DNA of 64,000 nt from positions 124,001-188,000 of the forward strand of contig JABCPU010000067.1 of NCBI GenBank assembly GCA_016800925.1, written 5' to 3'. The position numbers and the translations under genes were made by a program. This document shows, piece by piece, positions 38,301 to 49,404 of this stretch. The DNA comes from Suillus spraguei. Taxonomy: Eukaryota; Basidiomycota; Agaricomycetes; Boletales; Suillaceae. How positions within the stretch are numbered: the first letter of the stretch is position 1; each line of letters begins with the position of its first letter. The notes beneath the pieces are model-generated. The model made no database searches. It was given only the letters and a program-made list of their open reading frames with translations, and was not told the DNA's origin.

Positions 38301-39609
38301 GTGTTTTGTTAGATCATGGAAATCATCGAAACTGGCGATTTGAGACGCATCGGGTACGAAAAAACGGATGACGTCGAAGCCATTAACTTATTTCAGGGGA
38401 TATATGGAGTCGGTATGGAAGATATTGCTCTTCATTTGCCAGCCTTCTGATCTGTTGGTACAGGCCGACAAATAGCTCACATGTGGTACAATAACGGATG
38501 CCGGACGCTAGATGATATTCGAGCTCGGAAGGGTGGCATCAAGTTATCTCATGTGCAGGAAATCGGTTTACAATTCTACGATGGTCGTCCCTTCGTGTTC
38601 GCTCGTATCGGCTCATCGCTGATTCTTTGTTGCCAGATATTAATGATAGAATGCCACGCAGGGAAGCAGAGAGCATTTTCAACTTGATTAAACCCATTGG
38701 TAAAGTCTTACGTTACGAGTTTTCACGACCTATTGATCTTGATGTGAAACACACAGCTCTTGAGCTCGACAAGCACCTTTACATTGATATCATGGGTAGC
38801 TTCAGAAGGTTTGCGGTGATTTGCTTTTGATCGCTTTATCCTCACGTTCCTCGATAGGGGCAAAGCTACTTGTGGCGACATTGATATTCTACTGACTCGA
38901 CCAACCTCAGATGGGATGACACATGCAGGTGAACACCTTTACCTTCTAACGACTTGATATCGTTTTAACAGGAACATTTACTTAGGTCTTCTTCCCAAGC
39001 TGCTCGCCCGTCTACATGATGCAAAGATCCTGACAGAGGATTTGGCATTGCCTGACGATTTTTCCGCTCTCGAACTATGTTATCGTGGATTGTGTAAGCG
39101 TCCCGAACCGGATGCAAAGCGTCGGCGCATCGATATCTTATGTGTTCCTTGGTGAATAAAGGAGCAGCCCTCCTTTACTACACGGTAAGTAACTCGTCCG
39201 TCTGGCTATGTTACGACGTATTCATTTAATTACAGGGTGACGACATCGTAAGCAATTTGAACAACTGCTGTGTGATAAATGAAGTAGACATGTGTGCCAC
39301 TACAGTTCAATCGGGCTATGAGAATGAAGGCGAATGTTCTCGGGTATTCTCTCAACCAACGAGGTCTATATGCAGGTGTAGTTCGAGACCCCCGAAACAG
39401 ACGTGTCAAGATTTCTGCAGGTGTGTCCTTCAGTGCAATCAAGTTTGCTTTATTTTCACCTTCTTTCAAGGTAATATTGTTGCATCTGAGACGGAAGAGG
39501 AAATTTTAAAATTCTAGGTAAGAGTCAACTCATGTGCATATCATACTGATCGGCAAACGCATCCACAGGGGTGCCATGGCAGGAGCCCCATGAACGTGTA
39601 CGGGGTTGA
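35400..39609 (+). CDS. POL4: Family X DNA polymerase with BRCT domain (Pol lambda/Pol4-like)
   Basis: This is a gap-filling polymerase for base-excision repair and non-homologous end joining. ATG 35400 begins MDDIDTFFAEQEQRM. A long Ser-rich low-complexity part follows (36,061-36,760) with a nuclear-signal-like LPKKRKSDYLKGK. The BRCT domain begins ILYVGGDMQY and continues VIKHGGTLVPSYDPTTVTHI to NIPTVTWNWVISGY. The 8-kDa domain has FNEALSINGVGEKTARK and the fingers FQGIYGVGRQIAHMWYNNG. The palm has IDIMGSFRRGK and GDIDILL (two metal-binding Asp) and RRRIDILCVP (third Asp). The thumb has SLNQRGLYAGVVRD, and the protein ends GVPWQEPHERVRG with a stop at 39607-39609. All expected catalytic Asp are present. 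It is split into many exons by short introns. Confidence 0.9.
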
Positions 39610-40768
39610 TGCAGTGCAGTCGAGCTCTTGAACAACTATCCAATCGCTTTCTAGTCCCCCGCTCTGAATACCACTAGATGGGTTGGTCCGACCATGCTGG
39701 AACTGACACCAAGGGGGACGAAGCCGCCTGTCTCAGAAATTATGTTTGCTTGGGAGGTTTCCGAAGTGTCATGAGAGGTAATAGGACTGGAGACCATGGC
39801 ACGTCTGATGCAGCCGAAAAATGTAAACTGGATATCCAATTTGACGGCGTGTTGTCAAGGATTCGAACGTCTGGATTATTCCAATCATTTGGGCAGCAGT
39901 ATCTGGCATCATAGATGGAGTGTCCGACCCTTACGAACAACTAAGTATTGTCTGTGGCCCTACCTCTCGCTGGGACCCTGGCCGACAGCCCGTCGTGACT
40001 CTTTGCATTGCACATCAGCTGTATCATGCAGCATGCCAGGTAAAATGTGTCAAACAAAGGGTCATCCAAAACAGAGGCCACGGAGGATCCGTTTAAGCAA
40101 AACCCGCACAGCTTCCCTGCGGTTGGGGTAGAATTGGTCATATTAACAGGGAGATAGTAGTTACAATCATGGGAAACGAGTCCAGATTGCGAACGCCAGG
40201 GGCGGACAGGAAGTCGAAAATGAGACTGCTGGAACATCATATCACAGAGGCGATGATACCGAAATTTGACCGAAGAATTACAAGATTACTATTTAACCCA
40301 GAACCCATCAACCCCGTCTGATGCCAGCTAGCCGCACAACAGCCTAATTGGATCCGCTAAACTAAATTCCATCTGTGGAGTTTGTTACTTCAGAGTTCAA
40401 GGCAATGATAGTTGTGAATCTGTGAGTAAGAATGAAGTTTTAAAGTTGTACCATTGGTTCGAATAGCACGGTTCTGGACTTCTGCTGTGTTAACGGTATG
40501 TTGAAACGTTCAGGTTTCGAGTCCCTACTAGTATTACGATACCATGCTGTGCAGCTGCACTGCAGCAACGGTATACTGACGTACAAGGCTAATATTGGGT
40601 AGAGAAGGTATTTTATCGGATCCATGTAACACGTGTTGATACTCTTCCAGCAATATCATTTGTCCATATACAAATTGGCACGATTTAGACTATGACGTAG
40701 TGATCATAAGTCGTCGTCGTTACTATGAGACACACTTGAGACACGCAAAATTTGTGCAGGAGCAACAC
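39610..40768. other. Intergenic region after the polymerase gene
   Basis: Overlapping short frames on both strands have no family resemblance. I see no gene. Confidence 0.5.
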
Positions 40769-41857
40769 TTACTCAGGATAGCCGTCATTGAAAACGCCGA
40801 AGTCACCATGCATCTCCTATTAGAGAAAGATAGATCAGTCAAGTGTAATAAAGCAGCTTGAGAACGTACTGCATCATAGATTTCGTCTTCTTCGCCCTCA
40901 TCGTCGAGGGGGTCCCAAGGAGGGTCAACATCATCCCACCTAAAAAAAGGACATTGCACCGCCAAGTCATGAGAAGGTTTCAACTTACTTGGGGATCGTA
41001 TCATCAATTGGCTCATTTCCGCGTTGACTGAGAGGCCACCAGAACTTAGTACGAGGCTTTTTAGCCTGTACAAGGGCATGTATTTTGCGGCCGAGTCGCT
41101 TCCTGCGCGGTAAATACCAGAAATATTTTCTGAAGTCCAGGTGAAACCAGCATTGAAGGCTGGCCCAATAGGCCCAGTGGCTTTAAGTGTCACGGAAATT
41201 TTTTCTGCTTCTATGCCAAGTGTGAACATCGCAGAAGAATTTACACGTGCCAGACTTACTCTGGTCAGACATGTACATCACATATGCTGCACAAGATATC
41301 ACTTCGGTGACAATTTACTTCCCTAGGACATCAGGCCTGAACTTCAGCAGCTTGATGATGCGTTCATCATTAGGAAGGCTGATGTATCTTGGCTTGTACA
41401 TGACAAGCGCTACTGCTGGTTTTCTACCATCGAACTGAAACTCAACTTTGAGGGCGACATCTACTGCACCCGCCACGGCGCTGCAATATAGTCAGATATA
41501 TATCCGAACACTACATATCGTAACACCTACGCTTCAGCAGATGCGTTGACTTCCTTGGTAGTGACACCCCACGATTTGACGATGAATTTGTCGTCCCCTC
41601 CTTCTTGTTCTATGGGGGTTAGTGCCGGATCCGTCATGTCGATACCGATATCGTTCGTTGTCGTGTAAACGTTCCCTTCCCAGTCGAATTCTCCAGTTTC
41701 ATTGTTGATCATTCCATAATCGCCCACCTGTGCCTGTCAGGTCAATTGAAACCAAGTGGTATCTTTACACACATGAATTGGTCTTGGTGGATCCAGTTGG
41801 CCCACTTGGATGTACGCCCTGAATGAGGTCGATGAACTTTCGTGAAACGTACTTCAT
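40769..41857 (-). pseudogene. Decayed gene of an unnamed Agaricomycete protein family
   Basis: Read leftward from ATG 41857 (MKYVSRKFIDLIQGVHP) the exons give VGDYGMINNETGEFDWEGN, GGDDKFIVKSWGVTTKEVNA, ALVMYKPRYISLP, KISVTLKATGPIGPAFNAGF and an acidic tail WDDVDPPWDPLDDEGEEDE to a stop at 40769-40771. The pattern recurs in uncharacterised basidiomycete proteins that look beta-rich. Three breaks are visible: one extra G in the GGG run of exon 1 (near 41,803), an in-frame TAA where a Tyr codon is expected (near 41,325), and one A too few in an AAAAA run (near 41,062). All other splice sites and frames are clean, so the decay is recent, or some breaks are assembly errors. No function is known to me. 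Confidence 0.65.
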
Positions 41858-43438
41858 CGCAACTATGTTGCGAGAAGGTGGGAGATATCTTTGGGACCAT
41901 GGGCAATACAGACATCCTTATATACATATACCTTTGACTGGCGCTAAGATATATTCAAATATTCAAACTTTGGTTCGGACTTGCCAATCAGATCATAGGC
42001 TTCGCGGGAAGTTACGAGACATAAGCCGCAGCAAGAACATGAGGAAGAAGGGCAGTGCGATGGGCATGTAAGCTGTATCCTCGAGGCTCATAATTTCCTT
42101 TTGAACCAGATATCTGCACATCCAGAAGCTCCGAGGCGATGAAAACTAGGCGGCGTTGGTTGCATTGAGTGATCAGATGAGCACTGCATACAGATAGTAA
42201 CATGTCATAAACATACATAGCATTCAACGAGAAGGATAAGGCTGACGTTGATTTTTCCGTGCATCCAACGAACATTCGATTCACACGATCTCGGTGTGAC
42301 ATGTCAATCAGGATTCAGGAGAAACTTGTCCGACTGGCCAACCACACCATAACGAATCGGATGAACAGATGCGGCTTATGTCAGCGGATATCGCGTGACT
42401 AGTCTCCTTTTGGCTAATTACATAAGTCTGTAACTCGACAGGATCAAGCTCAAGGCTTGTTCGAGGGTAGAAAACCTTGTTGAATTTCAAACAACGTCCG
42501 GCATCGCGACACCTCCCTTTGCTTCCTGTGCCGAAGGCACAACGGGCCCTGGACTTGTTACTATTCACCTTAGCATCAGGGAATTCTCAAGTACAAGTAC
42601 ATATAGTAAGTACCTCATCAGTTCCGAGTCATAATCATATCATTTAACTTACACTTTCCACTGAGCGGAAATTAGCTTTTCTCCAAGTATCTCTTGTGCC
42701 ACAACACTGACACTACAGCGATAGTCGCCCTCTGATTTGGTTCGTGCTCTGCTTCAGTGTTTTTACTTCCGGCTCTCTCTGTACCCCACCATGGCATAGT
42801 ATCACCGACTCACATAGGTTCGGTTGTTAATTTGGCGTACTACTATGCGCTACCTAGTGAAATTGCAGAAATCAAAAAATTTGGTCGCAAGAATGACTAC
42901 TTTTTCGCCGCTATGCCACCTTCCTGCTGCAACCAGGAGTCCATGTCCGTCACCTTTCTGTACATCACAGACATGAAATCTGCCAGTGCAGCAGCTGCAA
43001 CATCGACTTCACTAATGCCAAGTCGAAATTCCGCCCGTGAAAGTTTGAACCCAAGTTTAAGCTAGTCTCTCAGAGCTACGAGGAGCTAGTACGCCACTGT
43101 GATGTATGATGCTATCTTGTTCGAATATACAGCACATGCAGAGGTAAAGAACTAAATTTTACCCAAATGTACGAGCTGACGTAGTGTCACACACTCATAT
43201 CATATCTTGGAATCAAACCAGAAAGTTGTATCATGATCACACCGATGGGGTAGATGTACCACATATCCTTAGAAGACACTATGACTTGGGTCAGATTCGA
43301 AAATGACCGTGACGCACTGACCAAGCTGTCGATCAACCTATGTCCAGGATTCATGCAACACATATGCGCTTTGAAGACTAAGTTGATAATATTGCCACCG
43401 CGACATGATGAAGATATTCGAAGCACTAAGATTGGATA
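41858..43438. other. Intergenic region, no gene seen
   Basis: About 1.6 kb with scattered frames of 60-120 codons on both strands, none with recognisable domains. A frame at 42,757-43,065 (+) has a plausible composition but no splice context. Confidence 0.45.
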
Positions 43439-45930
43439 CTATCTCTCGCTAATGAAAGAAAGAACGGACTTGGCCAGTCGTTGGAAGATACGAACCTCGC
43501 CCGCTGCCCAGATAAACCACGATATGAACATGACAACGACAATGCACCCGCCAACAATTGATGCCAGCATGGCCGTCGTCGTAAACTTGAACACGTTGTA
43601 CAGAAGGCCGATTGCAAAGTAGATCATCCTTAGGGTAAAGGGCACATTAATTAATACGCTAGTTAGATAGTATCGATGCACGCACCCCCACATAAGCATT
43701 GCATATGGAAGACTGTGAACGATGGCAAGGGCTTTCACTCCAAAAAATGTGTCTGTTAGATTTGACAGAAATTCGGCCTAAGGAGGCTGGTTAGCATGGT
43801 AGAAATAGATGAAAGGGCAACGACTCACCGCTTTGTCGGCCGATTCAAAACCGTACCTCTGGTTCTGACGCGCTAGCAGAACCGAGGCTATCAAGGAACC
43901 AGTGATAAAGATAATCGAGAGATAGGTAGTAATGATTCCGATCGACTGTGACTGATTGATGTTCACGTTCGGCACTGCGAGGAAACTGACGTCTACTGCT
44001 AACATGACGGTTGACTGACAGATATCAAGTTATGAAGCAGAATGGTGACTTGATGATGATGATGATGATACGTACGTAGATGGTAATCCCAGTCCACTCT
44101 GTCATGAGACTTCTGTTGAAGTCTTTCCACCGCGGCGTGTTGATACACTCATCCACCCATACCCTTCGAAGATTTTTCAAGTGCGCTTGCGGTGCCCAAA
44201 AAAGCATGGCTTCGAAAACAAGAGAAAGGGGGCTGATCAGTGGATGAAAGCCAGTATCCTCCTCATATACGGATCTGTCAGCATCGAGTCGAGCACAAGG
44301 TAGGCCGCAGAAGTTGAAAAACTTGGCTCTGTCTTCAAAATGAATGAGTGACCTGAACCCAGCGGTGAAACGAAGAACGTACAGAAATAATGCATGAACC
44401 TAGCTATTGATGGAATAATGAACAATCAAAGGAGACTGTACTATGTGTGTAGGCTTTTCTCACCAATGATACAAGTAGAATGAGGAAAATCATTTTCCTC
44501 AGCGTTCTCTGGAAATATGTCATTTCAATATGAATGGTTCTAGCGCAGCTTTCGCACCTCGGAGGTGGTTGATCAGCTCCAGGATTCTGGAGAGTTCATC
44601 GGCATCAAAAGGTGACAAGGATATGTCCGAAGTGATGATCTCTGGCATGTCGTGTTCAAAAAGAGCTGAACATTAATGACAAGTGCCCACTACCTGCACT
44701 CGCATGCATGACGACCTCCCTCAGTTCTTTGAGAAGCTTGACTCGATCCATCTGGTGGTTCGGGTAGCGCTCGTAATGCGTCCTGCTCGTCTCAGGGATT
44801 GATGGTAATGCAAGATCTCGAGGCACATTGTAATCAAGGTGATGGGAGAAGTAACTGAAACTCACACAATTGCAAGTGACAAACCAGTACTCAGACTCCA
44901 AGGCAAATCCTGCTTGCCAGGTTCATATCAGTGCGATCAAAGTTCAGCATACGCACGAATGTGGCTCGGATCATTGACGCCCCGGAGCCCGCTAAAGATG
45001 TTCATTGTTGCTTCATTATCGTGCAGCCAAAAGAGAGTTCGAGCCGCGTGGTCGACGAAATAATATTGGCAGGTCATTTCGCCTTCACTCAGCCATAACT
45101 GCAGAACGAGCTCAATGTTATCGGCTTTGAGATGTGCCGATTTCGCCCGTGCTGTCTCGTAAAGCCTATCCACGCACTCAGCGAGCAAGTGGAACGTAGT
45201 TTCGTCCATGATGGCTTCAGTGTACGTTTTCTAAAAAGACAATATGTCAATGGCTCAGGGAACGCCTGCATTTCCTTCGTGATGGGACGCTTACTCGATT
45301 CATATCGTGTAAATATAACGCGCCTTCGGGATGTATGCATAACTGCCAACCACCGTTCAACCATGGACATGATCTGCATGGTTTGTCATCCCATTCAAAT
45401 GCTACCTGGCCAATGGACTCACTCGTTTGGAAATTGTGTCATGAGTGCTGGAATGTAATCACGCTCACGTGTTTTATCTCTGGTGAGTGATTCCTCAAGA
45501 CTATTCACCATCATGAGTAGTGCTGTACATACACTAGAGGACGATTCTCGTATCGCAAAACATCATTCGCAGCGAATGGTACAAAACGGGGAGTGATACC
45601 AGGAGCAGAAATATATGGAACAGGCATGGCAGATATTGAAGACGACACCGCACCTTGAGTGCTGCTTGTTATATCGGTTGAAGTTATTTGGTGAAGCGGC
45701 AATGGCAAGGTGGCCTGCGGACATCGTGCACTGGAAGCCCCGGCACAGCATGAATCTGCAGTAGAAGACTTTGAGTCAGTACTGTGTCCAGGTAAAGCGT
45801 GAACCTTGGCGACATAGCGCCGCAAGCAAGACATGAGAATGCGCAGTCGCTGGGCAGATGAATGTGCGAGCGCTGCCAGCACTTGCCATAAACGTTTTAA
45901 GAGCTTTCGAATTAGCCTCATATTCAACAT
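43439..45930 (-). CDS. WW-like, multi-span membrane protein of an Agaricomycete family
   Basis: The function is unknown. The spliced protein runs from MLNMRLIRKLLKRLW (45930) through a Ser/Thr/Pro-rich head, YIPALMTQFPNE and a WW-like segment GGWQLCIHPEGALYLHD, then CQYYFVDHAARTLFWLHD, a long helical part (DRVKLLKELREVV, DELSRILELINHL) and RRVWVDECINTPRWKDF. The membrane domain follows: SIGIITTYLSIIFITGSLIA, ALAIVHSLPYAMLMWG, MIYFAIGLLYNVF and MLASIVGGCIVVVMFISWF. The tail AKSVLSFISER ends at the stop 43439-43441. The first intron would be only 41 bases (GTGTAT...TTGAG), which is tight but keeps the frame. Related proteins occur as multi-gene families in mushrooms. No lesion is evident. Confidence 0.72.
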
Positions 45931-46145
45931 GTCGTTTGCTGTTAACGTTCGATGAAGCGGACTTTGATTGGTAGAACTCCGGAAGTGAACTGCTAGTGTT
46001 TCGGCACTTGCCGGTTCAGTCTATTAATTACTACGTGGAACTTCGTACTGTTAAGTGCTCACTGTACTTTCGAAAAGCAAACTTCAACGTGGCCTTCAGT
46101 TGCTCGATGCTCTTTGCCTGATTTTGTTTATATTCGGTCCTCATC

Positions 46146-49093
46146 ATGCCTGGTCTTTCGCTTAGAAAGGCGGTTACATTCTTCGTTCTCTTTGCTGCTG
46201 TTTTAGAGAGTTCATTAGCATCGATACTAGCAGTTGACTATGGGTCGGATTGGATTAAGGCTTCGCTCATGAAGCCAGGTGTACCCTTTGACGTACTACT
46301 GAACAAGGACTCTAAGCGGAAGATGCAGTCCTCAGTCGCATGGAAGAAAGACGAAAGGTTATTTGGGTCTGACGCGGCGAACATGGTGAGTGCTGTTCCC
46401 CACAATATTCTGCCCTTGGCCTGACTAGGCACAGGCGTCCCGTTTTCCTGAAGACTCATTTTCATCCCTCAAATACATACAAGGCGCACCATTCAACTCT
46501 GATATCGTCACTTATTTCACCTCCATATCCACCGCTCAGATTTCTGAGACTGACCGCAAAACTGTTGCGCTGAAACAAAGTGACGGCACGGAATGGAGTA
46601 CGGAGGAGCTAGTCGCGATGCAACTATCATATATCAAGAAACTTGCCGAGGATTTGGCGGGTGAGCCGGTAAACGAGGTCGTCCTCACCGTCCCACCGTA
46701 CTTCTCCCAGCTCGAACGCGACTCGATTACAGATGCAATAGAAATTGCAGGACTCAGAACACTGGTATTGGTCAACGACGGCACGGCTGTAGCAGTTAAC
46801 TATGCTATGACGAGAACCTTCTCAACCAATCCTGAATACCACGTTATCTACGACGCCGGCGCGTCTTCAACACGTGCCACCGTGGTTTCGTTCGCTGCGG
46901 TTGAGGATCCCAAGACGAAGGCATCATACACGCAGATTAATGTCCTGGGCGTTGGGTATGACCGAAATACCGGTGGAACAGAACTAGACTTGAGGTTGCG
47001 GGATATTTTGATAGACAGTTTTATGTCAAAGCACCGGCGGGATATCCGGAAGGACAAGCGCGGTATGGCTAAACTTTGGAAGGAGGCTGGACGTGTGAAG
47101 GCTATCCTCAGTGCCAACTCAGACGCGATGTCGACAGTAAGCAAGCTGGCTAAACATAATGTGTGGTTTTGATGCTCACAGTGTTCAGGTGGAGAGTGTT
47201 GCATTTGACATTGACTTTAAGACTAAGGTTACTCGCTCGGAATTTGAGAACGCTTGTAAAGACCTCCACTCGCGCTTTGCAAGACCCATCTATGATGCGC
47301 TTGCTAATGCTGAGTTTTCATTGGTACGCATGCCCATAGGTTGTCTTACAAATATTGTCTGATACAGTTACAGGCAAATATCTCATCCGTTATTTTAACA
47401 GGTGGAAATTCACGTACGCCCATGGTCCAGGCCGCTGTAAAAGCGGCTGTTGGCGAGTAAGCATTCTATTTTTCTTTTTGGACAATTGGAGTTCACATGT
47501 TTTATTAGAGATCGCATTGCACTCAATGTCAACGCGGATGAATCCGCCGTACTCGGTGCAGCGCTTTATGGAGCTTCCCTCTCCCGTCAATTCAAAACCA
47601 AGGATATTCGTGTAACTGATATCCTAATACACGATATTCAGGCGTCCTATCTCGCGTCTAATCCAGGCACGCGAACGATTCACACAGCGATCTTGCCTGC
47701 TGGGTCGAAGCATGGTGCCAGAAAGACTCTGACATTCAAACGTGAAGAGGATTTTTCTGTGGTACTGAACTATCCCAATGAAGTCATGTCGTGCGTGTTC
47801 CGTATATGCAGTGTTCATATATTATTAACCTTGTTTTTAGTGGCTTCCCCCGCGAGATCCTCGAGGCGAAGATTGTTGGCATTCCTGAGGCCATTGATAA
47901 TCTCGTTGAACGCGGCGCAATCGATCCGGTGATCAAGGCTACCGTCGTACTTTCCGAATCCGGGTTTGTGTCTGTCGGAGACGCCATAGCCTATGGCGAG
48001 ATTAAGGACGACTCCATCACTGGTACGTATTTTCTCTTTTTCCTGTTGTTGATTATAAAGCTCGAATAGGGAAGCTGAAAGGCCTATTTGGAGGTGGTGG
48101 TGACCAGGTACCATTGGAGACTGACGTCGATGAAGGAGCCCTAAAGGACGAGAAGATGGAGAAGGATAAGAAGGATAAGGCTAAGAAGCCGCTTGGGAAG
48201 GACCAAAGTACTATTCCGCTTGAGGTCGAAATTGTGTACAATTCCCAGGGCCCACTAAGTCTTGTGGCGAAACGGGCTGCCCGTGAACGGTACGTTTGGA
48301 TTGTCTGTGCTCATAATACTGACCGGAGTCATGCTGTCACAGTCTCAGGGCATTAGACAACATGGAAATGTCGAGGCAACTTCGGGAAGAAGCACATAAT
48401 TCTCTTGAAGGATACTTGTATAAGCTACGGGATCTCTTGAATGATGGTCCGGAAACGCCATTCATAAAATGCTCACAGCTATCTGAGAGGCAAACACTTT
48501 CGGACAAACTCTCGGAGATTACTGCATGGCTACATGAGGAAGGAGACACTGCTGATAGATTGCAGCTGTGGGAAAAGCGATCAGCTCTCGAGTTAGTATC
48601 TTTCAGGGGGAGAAGGCTATTCCATCGCTTACCATTTCTGGATAGGACTCTGGAGAAACCAATCGTACACCGCTACAAGGAGATCGAGTCTTTCCCACAA
48701 GCACTGAATAACTCCCAAAAGTGGAACTGGAGTACTAGATTATTCCTTACCCAAGCAAGGGAGAACGTTACGGCAGACGCCATCGCAGGTGTTCCTTCGA
48801 AATGGACGTCCCAGGAGCTTGATGCGCTCGAGAAAGCACTCAAGGAGCATGAAAGTTGGCTTCATGATGGCGTTGAGCGGCAAAAGAAGACAAAGATGAA
48901 TGAAGACCCGGCGATAGACACTAAGGAGATGCAGCAGCGATCGAAGATGTTGGAGCAGCACTTGCAAAGATTGGTGAAGAGAAAGGTACCCAAAGTCAAA
49001 AAGACGCCCGCGAAGCCGGACGCCAATGAATCGTCGTCTACTGAAGCAACGCAAGCGCCCGGAGATAGTCAGCCAGGGCATGATGAATTGTAG
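46146..49093 (+). CDS. LHS1: ER-lumen Hsp70-family chaperone LHS1 (GRP170/HYOU1)
   Basis: This is a large Hsp70 of the ER lumen that acts as nucleotide exchange factor for Kar2/BiP and helps protein import and folding. ATG 46146 gives a signal peptide (KAVTFFVLFAAVLESSLA) and the ATPase domain ILAVDYGSDWIKASLMKPG, VVLTVPPYFSQLERDSI, LVLVNDGTAVAVNYAM, ILTGGNSRTPMVQAAV and NADESAVLGAALYGASL. The canonical Hsp70 phosphate loop DLGGGT is replaced by YDAGASSTRA, as in the Lhs1 branch. A Lys/Asp-rich insert (48,140-48,200) separates the substrate domain from a long helical C-terminus (LREEAHNSLEGYLYKLRDLL). The last residues are HDEL, the ER-retrieval signal, directly before the stop at 49091-49093. 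About eight exons; intact. Confidence 0.93.
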
Positions 49094-49404
49094 ATGATGC
49101 TCATACTAATTATTGATAAAATAGATGAAGTCTGTCACATTTGTTGATTTCCATGCAGCGTGTGCAGTTGTACTCACTGGGGCGTTCTGCTGCGGTGTGT
49201 TTGTCGGTGCTTGCCAAGGGCCAAAGTAGCCTATGATACAATCATTCGGTAGTATAGTACAGCTTTCATCAAGTTGTAGATATCTCAATTTCTCCTTCCA
49301 CCAAGAGTGATCATCACCGCCTGCCAAACTATCGGAATCCGACACCTTTGTTCAACCTTGGTCGGCCGTGCCGTGCTCAGAACTCTCAATATCGGTTGTG
49401 ACCC

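Noticed and set aside
41301..41360. Explaining the in-frame TAA of the 40.8-41.9 kb gene by an extra intron
   Set aside because: The sequence around it reads on as a continuous protein-like frame, and no GT...AG pair removes the stop while keeping the frame.
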